A DNA stretch of 6,650 nucleotides, from positions 1 to 6,650 of the forward strand of contig CAIMMA010000692.1 of NCBI GenBank assembly GCA_903842475.1. Direction: 5' to 3'. The notes beneath the pieces were generated by a model. The model was not told the DNA's origin and searched no databases. It saw only the letters and a program-made list of their open reading frames with translations. Origin of the DNA: an uncultured bacterium. Lineage in GTDB: Bacteria > Desulfobacterota > Desulfobulbia > Desulfobulbales > Desulfobulbaceae. Every line of letters starts with the position of its first letter. Position 1 is the first letter of the stretch. A program made the position numbers and the translations under genes. Of this stretch, positions 1-5,940 are shown in pieces.

Positions 1-129
1 CTCTTCATGAATATTACAAAAAAAAGACCCTCGTTAGAAATCTACCATCAGCAGAAAAGGAGCCTATATATTTGGGACATTTTCGCTAATCACCACCATA
101 CGAAACCTCGAGAGATCCATCACTTCAAC

Positions 130-1116
130 TCAATGCACGGCGATGGACCGACCTTCATCTATCACCATATAAGCACCGCGATACAAAATAACACGCCCGG
201 TGTATGTACCGGTAGGCCAAACCCCATCGGTATTACGTTTCCCGACGAAGGCAAACGCGATAGCCTTGTTACTATCAACCTTTTTACGTTTACTTGCCAA
301 CACATGGCCGCGGGTGTTGCTTAAGCGCACTTCAAGGATATCCCCCTCCTGCAGGCCGAACATTACCACCCAAAAGACAATCGATGATGCATCCAGTGCA
401 AGCTTGGTCGCAGAATAATCGCCAGCATCAACTTGCTCACGCCTGGGAAGCTCTGGCGAAAAACCGGCAATCAGAAGACCGGTGGGGCGGTAACTGAGCG
501 TCTTGACCAGGGTCGGGTCCCAGAGTGCCTTTTCACTGCCCCCGCAATCTTGCTGTGCCGGCGCGAAAGGATCGACTGGTCGCCCCAGATGTCGCACGGT
601 AAAGTCTACGTGTGGAAATTCCGTATTTCCGGATAACCCAACCTGGCCTAAAACCGTACCGGATTCCACCTTCTGCCCGGCACGAACCGTGATGCTGCCA
701 CGTTTCATGTGGCCGTATTGGGTCTCCCACCCGTCACTGTGGCGAAGACGTACCGAATTGCCAGCATCCTTACCTGCCAAAGCATTGCGACCGCGCTGAC
801 GTACCGAAATGTCCGGCTCTCCGTCACGGACGGCGATTACCGTTCCTGCAGAGGCCGCCAACACATCGACACCGGCTTTCATCGTGACCAGGTCAGCGAC
901 TCCGAAATCCGTACCGTTATGACCATCGTAGGAAAGTGAGCCACATGTATAGTCGCGCCATCCCGGTCCATGGTCATGGTCAACAAAGTTCTGGATATAA
1001 CAATCAACACCAACCTGGCAATTGATCGGTAACCCGAGCACGGGCGGTGCGGCGAGGGTGAATCGCGCGGTGAACAACACCGCCATGGTGGCGAGTAATC
1101 CAAGGCGTCCGATCAA
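130..1116 (-). CDS. Secreted M23 family (LytM/lysostaphin-type) zinc metallopeptidase
   Basis: Predicted periplasmic or exported peptidoglycan endopeptidase of 328 residues, numbered from a TTG start at 1116. That start gives a clean signal peptide (short Arg-containing N-region, hydrophobic core, cleavage near residue 23 before PPVLG). It also has a GGGGA ribosome site 7 bases upstream and a TATAAT box about 37 bases upstream. The mature part begins with two close cysteines (33, 39) and an acidic, Gly-rich stretch. The M23 core follows: HNGTD (zinc ligands His66 and Asp70), YGHM (His136), then PHVDF (His169, Asp171). The family norm for the last motif is HxH, so the usual third zinc ligand is Asp here. 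After Cys191 and a linker, roughly residues 200-328 form an unrecognised beta-rich, possibly Ig-like, domain. The frame stays open upstream to ATGs at 1290 and 1317, but that extension places the signal peptide internally. The M23 assignment is secure. The substrate, and whether the enzyme is active, are inferred. Confidence 0.87.
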   Translation of the reverse strand: MIGRLGLLATMAVLFTARFTLAAPPVLGLPINCQVGVDCYIQNFVDHDHGPGWRDYTCGSLSYDGHNGTDFGVADLVTMKAGVDVLAASAGTVIAVRDGEPDISVRQRGRNALAGKDAGNSVRLRHSDGWETQYGHMKRGSITVRAGQKVESGTVLGQVGLSGNTEFPHVDFTVRHLGRPVDPFAPAQQDCGGSEKALWDPTLVKTLSYRPTGLLIAGFSPELPRREQVDAGDYSATKLALDASSIVFWVVMFGLQEGDILEVRLSNTRGHVLASKRKKVDSNKAIAFAFVGKRNTDGVWPTGTYTGRVILYRGAYMVIDEGRSIAVH

Positions 1117-1123
1117 TCTGTTT

Positions 1124-1128
1124 TCCCC
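1124..1128 (-). promoter_or_regulatory. Ribosome binding site for the TTG start of the M23 gene
   Basis: The minus strand reads GGGGA, then seven bases, then TTG at 1116-1114. The ATG at 1086-1084 would fall inside the hydrophobic core of the signal peptide. The ATGs at 1317 and 1290 lack a well-spaced purine-rich site. This site therefore decides the preferred start, although TTG starts are always less certain. Confidence 0.5.
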
Positions 1129-1152
1129 AATCAACTCTTCGGCTTTCAGTTG

Positions 1153-1158
1153 ATTATA
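1153..1158 (-). promoter_or_regulatory. Candidate -10 box (TATAAT) of the M23 gene
   Basis: The minus strand carries an exact TATAAT. Transcription would start near 1146, giving a leader of about 30 bases that holds the GGGGA site and leads to the TTG at 1116. No good -35 hexamer is seen 16-18 bases upstream; that stretch is T-rich (GATTTT-like). This is either a promoter with a weak -35 or a chance match. Its position agrees with the chosen start. Confidence 0.4.
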
Positions 1159-1395
1159 GTTGAGGGTTTCGCCAAAAATCGATTCCTGCCATTTCGAGGA
1201 GCAAGGTGATGAGAAATATATCAATATATTCCAGAGAGTTATCGCTGCGCCCGAAATGAAAAAACGGGTATTTTCCTCTTTTTGCGCCATGCCTTCATGG
1301 ACGACATTCCGCTGCATTTTATGGCGACATCAATTCGTCAAACAGGGCGGAGATCTGTATCTGGAGATATCGTCGGCATTACGTTTACGCCCCAA

Positions 1396-1424
1396 TTACA
1401 GGCAGGACCGTGCCCCTGCCGTAA
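1396..1424. repeat. Imperfect inverted repeat, 10-bp hairpin
   Basis: TTAC and GGCAGG, separated by one bulged A, pair with CCTGCC and GTAA across an 8-base loop. No T-run follows on either strand, so it is not a standard intrinsic terminator. It lies upstream of the proposed M23 promoter and about 320 bases upstream of lapG. Its role is unknown; a regulatory dyad or a structured RNA segment is possible. Confidence 0.45.
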
Positions 1425-1556
1425 CAGTCGGCTGCTTGATAGAGGCCAACGATTAGTTTCTTTTTGTTGTGCTCAGGCTGCATATTCGCCTCCGCCGCAA
1501 AAAAACTACGGCGTAAATTCCAGATATCATCCTGCGATGTCGGCCTGACGCGCTAT

Positions 1557-1638
1557 ATTACAATTCAGTAATCATCCTGGCAAGTTCTGATTATCAAAAT
1601 AATCGCTTTAATAATAGCGCCCCTCTATGACAATAGAG
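1557..1638. repeat. Cluster of four 16-bp inverted repeats upstream of lapG
   Basis: Four short dyads lie in one 82-base AT-rich stretch: ATTAC-6-GTAAT (1557-1572), GATTAT-4-ATAATC (1589-1604), CGCT-8-AGCG (1604-1619) and CTCTAT-4-ATAGAG (1623-1638). All arms are perfect. The arms differ in sequence, so this is not a repeated single operator. The cluster ends about 108 bases before the lapG ATG, where a promoter and operators would be expected. Short dyads are common by chance in AT-rich DNA, so function is a guess. Confidence 0.4.
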
Positions 1639-1746
1639 TATCTTTTCAAATCACGATATCTTTAAAATCTGCAGTGGCTTCTTCATCGCTCCACCACCTC
1701 TTGCTTGAGGGTAAACCAATACCTCCTGGCGGAATTTTTCACTGTC

Positions 1747-2406
1747 ATGCAACGTATCCCGGTCCTCTGGATAGCTTTTCTCCTCCTGACAGTATCGGTC
1801 ATCCCGGGCTTCGCCGGGGATTCTTTTGTCATCAGTGAACGCACACTCCGCCGGGCTGAAGATCAATATGGATCGTCTGCGCGCAAGCGTTTGCTTGCCT
1901 GGCAAGACCTCATGCGAACCGAGGGCGCCAACGATTTAATTAAGCTCGAGCAAGCAAACCGTTTCTTCAACAGGATTCCTTTCGTAAGTGATATCACCCA
2001 TTGGGGCAAAGAGGATTACTGGGCAACCCCCACCGAGTTTCTCGCCAGCAATGGTGGCGATTGCGAAGATTTTGCCATCGCAAAATATTTCACGCTCATC
2101 GGTCTCGGGGTGGCGGAAAAACAGCTGACCCTGACCTATGTTACAGCTCTACGTCTTAATCAGTCCCATTTGGTCCTCATCTATTATCCTGGACCTGGCC
2201 TGGAACCGCTGGTTCTCGACAGCCTCGTCGACGCTATTGAGCCTTCTTCCAGAAGAACCGATCTGCTTCCTATCTACAGTTTCAACGCCTCGGGTTTATG
2301 GGCGGCAAAACAACGGGGAAAGGGAGACATGATCGGCGATGCCCGGCGAGTGAGACCCTGGCGGGAGTTATTAGCAAAAATGATCGAAGAGTTACATCCA
2401 AAATGA
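1747..2406 (+). CDS. lapG: LapG-type periplasmic transglutaminase-like cysteine protease
   Basis: Bacterial transglutaminase-like cysteine peptidase (BTLCP, DUF920 family), 219 residues from the ATG. A signal peptide (MQRIPV, a long hydrophobic core, then PGFAG) directs it to the periplasm, with cleavage near residue 23. The family block FFNRIPFVSDI...WGKEDYWATPTEF precedes the active-site motif GGDCEDFA. By family alignment the triad is Cys106, His141 (in NQSHLV) and Asp158 (in LVLDSLVD). Asp105 and Glu107, flanking the cysteine, match the calcium-binding acidic residues described for LapG. Known homologues cut the N-terminal retention module of a giant surface adhesin when not held by LapD. 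The open frame extends to a TTG at 1705, which would add 14 residues before a normal signal peptide; the ATG is preferred, although its ribosome site (GGCGGA, 13 bases away) is weak. The gene ends 10 bases before lapD. All catalytic residues are intact. Confidence 0.91.
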   Translation: MQRIPVLWIAFLLLTVSVIPGFAGDSFVISERTLRRAEDQYGSSARKRLLAWQDLMRTEGANDLIKLEQANRFFNRIPFVSDITHWGKEDYWATPTEFLASNGGDCEDFAIAKYFTLIGLGVAEKQLTLTYVTALRLNQSHLVLIYYPGPGLEPLVLDSLVDAIEPSSRRTDLLPIYSFNASGLWAAKQRGKGDMIGDARRVRPWRELLAKMIEELHPK

Positions 2407-2409
2407 GGA
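2405..2409 (+). promoter_or_regulatory. Ribosome binding site of lapD overlapping the lapG stop
   Basis: GAGGA shares its first two bases with the TGA stop of lapG and lies seven bases before the lapD ATG. Ribosomes ending lapG would sit on this site, which suggests translational coupling and matched production of the protease and its inhibitor. Confidence 0.75.
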
Positions 2410-2416
2410 TACCCCC

Positions 2417-4390
2417 ATGACCTTATACCGACAATTGCTGCTCAGTACTCTGGCAATCCTGCTTTGCCTTTGTATTGGTCTTTGGATAGGCGAGCTTAAA
2501 CGTACCCGTGATTTCCTGGTTAACCAGATGGAGTCCCATTCTCAAGACACAGCCACCTCCCTGGGCCTTACCCTCACTACCCTTGCAGAAGGTAGCGATA
2601 TTCCGGTGATGGCAACCATTATAAATGCGCTTTTTGATCGAGGGAACTACCGGATCATTGCTTTACGTGACGTAGACGGAAAGCCGTTGATCGAACGTCA
2701 CGCCGACCTCCCCCTGGAGGAGGTGCCGGCTTGGTTCATCCGCCTGGTGCCGCTTTCCGCCCCCAGGGCCACGGCCCTCGTCATGCACGGTTGGCAGCAG
2801 ACCGGGGTGGTCACGGTGGAAACGCATCCCGGATACGCCTATCAGAACCTCTGGCTGGCCGCCCGGAATACGGCCCTATGGTTTTCGCTCACCGGTGTGA
2901 TCGTTGCCTTGCTTGGAGGCCTCGGCCTGCGGGCCCTGCTCAAACCCCTGCGCAGAGTCGAAGAACAGGCGATGGCCCTGTGCGACCGCCAGTTCCATGT
3001 CCAGGAGCAATTGCCGCAAACCAGGGAGCTCCGCAGGGTGGTCATCGCCATGAACCGGATGACCGACAGGATACGCGAGATGTTCCACGAACAGGCTGCT
3101 CTCGCCGATAGCCTTAGGCAGCTCAACTATCAGGACCCGCTGACAGCCACCGGTAACCGGCGCTACCTCGAATCCCAGATCAAAGCGAAGCTCGAAGGCA
3201 AGGAGGCGGCGGTCAAGGGTTCCTTCCTGCTCTTTCAAATCCAGGACCTCCTGGCCATCAACCAAACTAATGGCTATCAGGAAGGCGACCGGATTATCAA
3301 GGACACCGCCATTATTATCCAACAGGCCTGCCATGAGATGCCCGAGGCCATACTCGCCAGGATGGGAGGTGGCGATTTCGCCCTGCTCCTGCCAAATAAC
3401 GACAAGCAGGGCACCGTACAGATTGCAGATACCATTTTGGAAGGCCTGTCCAGGCAAGTCGCAACCGCCTCATCAGGCGCGACCGAGGTCATGGTTTGCA
3501 GTGGTGGTGTGTATTATGAACAGGCGGCCAGTTTCAGTCAGTTGTTAACAAGGGCTGATACGGCTTTGAATACGGCCCGGTATAATCGCGATCATAAGGT
3601 TGCGTTACTTCCCCTGATCGAAGGGGGAGGAACTATTTGGGCCGGTAAAACCGAGCTGAAGGATTTACTGGAGGAAATCATCGCCAATCGATCGATTATC
3701 CTGTACTCCCAGTCAACGGTCAGCCTCCAGGATCGCCACAAAACCCTGCATCACGAGATCCTTACTCGCATGATAGACGCCTCCGGAAGACATCTATCGA
3801 TAGGCATGTTCATCCCCATGGCAGAACGCCTTGGCCTGATGCCCGCGCTTGATAAAATGATCATCGAAAAACTGCTCGATCAACCGGTTCAGCAATTCTC
3901 CCCCCATCGAATAGCGATCAACCTGTCGCCGCTATCCCTCACCGACAGGGATTTTGTCGCCTGGATTCATCGGCAGCTCGAGCAATGCGCCCAAGCAGGC
4001 CTGCAACTTAATTTTGAATTTCCAGAGTTCCGGATGATTCGCCATGGCGACCTGATTAAGGAGTTCTCAGAAGTTATTAAAAGACAGGGGCACGCAGTCG
4101 GTGTTGATCATTTTGGGCAGGGACTAATGCATTTCGGCTACCTCAAATCGCTTCTGCCTGAGTACGTCAAGATCGACCGAGCGATCACCAGCGAGATGCT
4201 CAATGAACAGAGCGACCGTTATTTCTTTATCAATGCCCTGTGCAATGTCGCCCACAGCCTCGATATAAAGGTCATCGTCGAGGCTGTCGAAAACGAGAAC
4301 CAGTGGCATCTCTTAGCCAAGATGCCCCTCGACGGAGCCCAAGGTTTTTATATTCAGCAGCCCAAACCCGTTGCAACCCTGGTCAATTGA
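2417..4390 (+). CDS. lapD: LapD-type inner-membrane c-di-GMP receptor (degenerate GGDEF-EAL)
   Basis: 657-residue receptor that holds LapG in the periplasm when c-di-GMP is bound inside the cell. Order of parts: membrane helix 1 (about 6-25); periplasmic LapD/MoxY-like domain (26-150) with the family block GWQQTG...HPGYAY, in which Trp126 corresponds to the LapG-binding Trp of Pseudomonas LapD; membrane helix 2 (about 153-175); HAMP (176-225); linker helix; GGDEF domain (about 236-400); EAL domain (about 410-655). The GGDEF signature is GGGDF (317-321) and the RxxD inhibitory site is missing, so cyclase activity is not expected. In the EAL domain, EAL reads EIL (447-449) and the metal-binding DDF reads DHF (564-566). 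Asn502, Glu534, Lys585, Asp587, Glu622 and Gln642 remain. This pattern fits ligand binding without phosphodiesterase activity, as in studied LapD proteins. It is the second gene of the lapG operon. An active diguanylate cyclase or phosphodiesterase is unlikely. Confidence 0.92.
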   Translation: MTLYRQLLLSTLAILLCLCIGLWIGELKRTRDFLVNQMESHSQDTATSLGLTLTTLAEGSDIPVMATIINALFDRGNYRIIALRDVDGKPLIERHADLPLEEVPAWFIRLVPLSAPRATALVMHGWQQTGVVTVETHPGYAYQNLWLAARNTALWFSLTGVIVALLGGLGLRALLKPLRRVEEQAMALCDRQFHVQEQLPQTRELRRVVIAMNRMTDRIREMFHEQAALADSLRQLNYQDPLTATGNRRYLESQIKAKLEGKEAAVKGSFLLFQIQDLLAINQTNGYQEGDRIIKDTAIIIQQACHEMPEAILARMGGGDFALLLPNNDKQGTVQIADTILEGLSRQVATASSGATEVMVCSGGVYYEQAASFSQLLTRADTALNTARYNRDHKVALLPLIEGGGTIWAGKTELKDLLEEIIANRSIILYSQSTVSLQDRHKTLHHEILTRMIDASGRHLSIGMFIPMAERLGLMPALDKMIIEKLLDQPVQQFSPHRIAINLSPLSLTDRDFVAWIHRQLEQCAQAGLQLNFEFPEFRMIRHGDLIKEFSEVIKRQGHAVGVDHFGQGLMHFGYLKSLLPEYVKIDRAITSEMLNEQSDRYFFINALCNVAHSLDIKVIVEAVENENQWHLLAKMPLDGAQGFYIQQPKPVATLVN

Positions 4391-4514
4391 AGATTTGACG
4401 ACAGAAGATGACCCGCCGCCCACAGGTATCTCCGCGATCCATGTATTGCGTTGTGATTGCACTTTCGGCTGCCCCGCAAAGAAGGCAAGCGGCTGGCCTG
4501 CGAGGAAGGACGCC

Positions 4515-4527
4515 ATGCGGTCCGCAT
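4515..4527. repeat. 13-bp inverted repeat, ATGCGG-T-CCGCAT
   Basis: Perfect six-base arms around a single central base. It is too tight to form an RNA hairpin without losing pairs, so if functional it would be a protein-binding dyad. It shares GCAT/ATGC ends with the palindrome about 60 bases downstream. Confidence 0.35.
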
Positions 4528-4574
4528 CCAGCATACCAACATTCCGGGGTTGCGAGGAGATGCCGCACCGGTGA

Positions 4575-4588
4575 TTTCGCATGCGAAA
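4575..4588. repeat. 14-bp perfect palindrome, TTTCGCATGCGAAA
   Basis: A perfect palindrome without a spacer, flanked by an A-run. It could be a dimeric protein binding site or a restriction/methylation target; GCATGC is contained in it. Its position at the 3' end of both convergent genes makes promoter control unlikely unless an unrecognised transcript starts here. Confidence 0.4.
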
Positions 4589-4647
4589 AATTTCACAACT
4601 TCATCATACCAGCCGGTTACCGACGATCCATTGCAACGCACCCGTGC

Positions 4648-4690
4648 AAAAAAAAAGGGCGCGTTCTCACTTAACCTGGAGAGCGCACCC
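4648..4690 (-). terminator. Intrinsic terminator of glmS
   Basis: On the minus strand a 12-base stem (GGGTGCGCTCTC with GAGAACGCGCCC; ten Watson-Crick pairs, one G-U, one C-A mismatch) closes a 10-base loop and runs straight into nine T. It starts 22 bases after the glmS stop at 4713. The plus-strand orientation has no T-run after the stem, so it is not expected to stop transcription from lapD. Confidence 0.88.
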
Positions 4691-4712
4691 AAAACAACCA
4701 AATCAGGACACC

Positions 4713-5918
4713 CTATTCGACGGTCACACTCTTAGCCAGGTTGCGGGGTTGATCGACATCGCAGCCGCGGCGATGGGCGATCTCATAAGCAAGCAGCTGG
4801 GCCGGGATGGTGTAGAGCAGCGGGTTCAGGTCTTCATGCACCTCCGGTAAATACAGCACATCATCAGTCAGAGCGCCCAGATGCTGATCGCCGCTGGTCC
4901 CAATCAGTACTAACCGGCCTTGTCGAGCCTTGATTTCCTCGATGTTGGAGACCGTTTTCAGATAGACCGCGTCCTTGGGCACCAAGGCCACCACCGGCAT
5001 ATCCCGATCAATCAGGGCGATCGGGCCGTGCTTAAGCTCACCGGCGGCATAGCCTTCGGCATGGATATAGGAAATCTCCTTCAGCTTCAAGGCCCCTTCC
5101 AGCGCGATGGGATAATTAAGCCCCCGGCCGACAAAGAGAAAATCCTTGGCTTCATAGTACCGTTCAATCAACACCTTGATTTCCTCCTGCAAACGCGGCA
5201 GCTCGGTCTCGATCACTTCGGCAATGTCGACCAGAGCAGCACCTAACGCCTTTTGGATGTCAGGCTGCATCGTTTCACGCACTTGGCCGAGGTACAGCGT
5301 CAGCAGGAAAAGCGCCGCCAGTTGACTGGTAAAGGCCTTGGTCGAGGCCACACCGATCTCCGGTCCGGCATGGGTATAGATCACCCCATCGGCCTCCCGG
5401 GTCATGGTGGATCCAACCACGTTGCAGATGGTCAGCACCTTGGAACCGAGTTGCGCCGCCCGGCGGATACCGGCCAGGGTATCGGCGGTTTCACCGGACT
5501 GGGAAATGGCAATGGTCAGCACCCGCTCGTTGACTAATAACCGACGGTACCGGAACTCCGAGGCGATATCGACCTCCACCGGAATCCCCACCCATTTCTC
5601 AATCCAGTATTTAGCCACCAAGGCGGCGTGCCAGGAGGTGCCGCAGGCGACCAGGGCTATCCGCTCGATCCGGTTGAGGGCCGCAGCATCGAGCCCGATC
5701 TCCGGCAGATCAACGATGCCGGTGTCCGGAACAATTCGACCGCTTATGGTGTTGAGAATGGCCTGGGGCTGCTCAAAAATCTCTTTGAGCATAAAATGCC
5801 GGTATCCGGCCTTCTCCGCCATCGAGGCGTTCCAGTCGATAACGGTGATCGATTTTTCCAGTTCGGATCCGTCATCCACCTGCAGGATGGTGTAGGTACC
5901 CTTGCGCAACACCGCCAT
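4713..5918 (-). CDS. glmS: Glucosamine-6-phosphate synthase, C-terminal isomerase part (frameshifted)
   Basis: The sugar isomerase half of GlmS. It uses ammonia from the N-terminal half to turn fructose-6-phosphate into glucosamine-6-phosphate in the cytoplasm, the first step toward UDP-GlcNAc. The piece shown has 401 residues from an internal Met (ATG at 5918). Two SIS domains are visible. The first contains ACGTSWHAA (91-99), ASEFRYRR (119-126), ISQSGETADTLAG (138-150) and GVASTKAF (189-196). The second contains GRGLNYPIALEGALKLKEISY (264-284, in two blocks) and the AEGYAAGELKHGP block (287-299). It ends in the highly conserved DVDQPRNLAKSVTVE tail. The ATG is probably not a real start: no separate ribosome site fits, and the same frame continues upstream as L-D-D-R-E, the expected GlmS sequence. 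Joined to the N-terminal part, the protein would be about 612 residues, close to the 609 of E. coli GlmS. Confidence 0.93.
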   Translation of the reverse strand: MAVLRKGTYTILQVDDGSELEKSITVIDWNASMAEKAGYRHFMLKEIFEQPQAILNTISGRIVPDTGIVDLPEIGLDAAALNRIERIALVACGTSWHAALVAKYWIEKWVGIPVEVDIASEFRYRRLLVNERVLTIAISQSGETADTLAGIRRAAQLGSKVLTICNVVGSTMTREADGVIYTHAGPEIGVASTKAFTSQLAALFLLTLYLGQVRETMQPDIQKALGAALVDIAEVIETELPRLQEEIKVLIERYYEAKDFLFVGRGLNYPIALEGALKLKEISYIHAEGYAAGELKHGPIALIDRDMPVVALVPKDAVYLKTVSNIEEIKARQGRLVLIGTSGDQHLGALTDDVLYLPEVHEDLNPLLYTIPAQLLAYEIAHRRGCDVDQPRNLAKSVTVE

Positions 5919-5928
5919 TTCCCGGTCA

Positions 5929-5940
5929 TCAAGGAAAAAT
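5929..5940 (-). other. One-base insertion breaking glmS
   Basis: The minus strand reads ATTTTTCCTTGA, giving Ile-Phe-Pro-stop. Removing one T from the T5 run or one C from the CC pair gives Ile-Phe-Leu-Asp-Asp-Arg-Glu-Met and joins both open frames without other change. No other disruption is seen in either half, so the event is recent or is a sequencing or assembly error. The T5 run makes a homopolymer error plausible. Confidence 0.9.

Larger units (their letters stand above)
1117..1746. other. Divergent intergenic region between the M23 gene and lapG
   Basis: About 630 bases between two divergent genes, holding the 5' signals of both. No open frame here has recognisable content. The frame continuing upstream of the M23 gene to 1317 reads as a short, poorly structured sequence and is probably untranslated. 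The part from about 1550 to 1670 is clearly AT-richer than its surroundings and contains a cluster of short dyads. A stronger hairpin lies at 1396-1424, and a weaker one (CGCCG/CGGCG with an 11-base loop) at 1493-1513. No convincing -35/-10 pair for lapG was found; TAAAAT at 1663-1668 is the best -10-like hexamer and lacks a matching -35. No known riboswitch consensus was recognised. Confidence 0.6.
4391..4647. other. Intergenic region between convergent lapD and glmS, no recognised gene
   Basis: About 257 bases between the lapD stop and the T-tract of the glmS terminator. Frames of roughly 200-350 bases are open on both strands, but none gives a recognisable protein, a good ribosome site or family-like composition, so I call none of them. 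The stretch is GC-rich like the genes rather than AT-rich like the other intergenic region, and it could be gene debris. It contains two tight palindromes (4515-4527 and 4575-4588). I see no intrinsic terminator facing lapD. Confidence 0.5.

Noticed and set aside
18..70. Terminator for the M23 gene at the T8 run on the minus strand
   Set aside because: Eight T are present (complement of 18-25), but no stable stem directly precedes them; the best pairing is short with two wobbles, so I do not call it.
7..324. Plus-strand open frame of 105 codons at the window start
   Set aside because: It lies largely antisense to the well-supported M23 gene, has no ribosome site and its translation resembles no protein family.
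2876..3457. Minus-strand open frame of 193 codons
   Set aside because: Antisense shadow of lapD, which has full domain support on the plus strand; high GC and codon periodicity explain it.
2417..4390. Active diguanylate cyclase/phosphodiesterase
   Set aside because: GGGDF and DHF substitutions and loss of the I-site, plus the LapD periplasmic domain and LapG neighbour, indicate a receptor rather than an enzyme.
4391..4647. c-di-GMP or other riboswitch near the lapD/glmS junction
   Set aside because: No conserved riboswitch core was recognised and there is no downstream coding start for it to control; a glmS ribozyme would be on the other side of glmS.
4354..4701. Minus-strand open frame of 115 codons between lapD and glmS
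   Set aside because: It begins within the glmS terminator stem region and runs into the antisense of lapD; no start signal and no recognisable content.
5929..5940. Programmed +1 frameshift in glmS analogous to prfB
   Set aside because: CCU UGA is a possible slip site, but no stimulatory Shine-Dalgarno-like sequence lies just upstream and no GlmS family precedent is known to me; an indel in T5CC is simpler.
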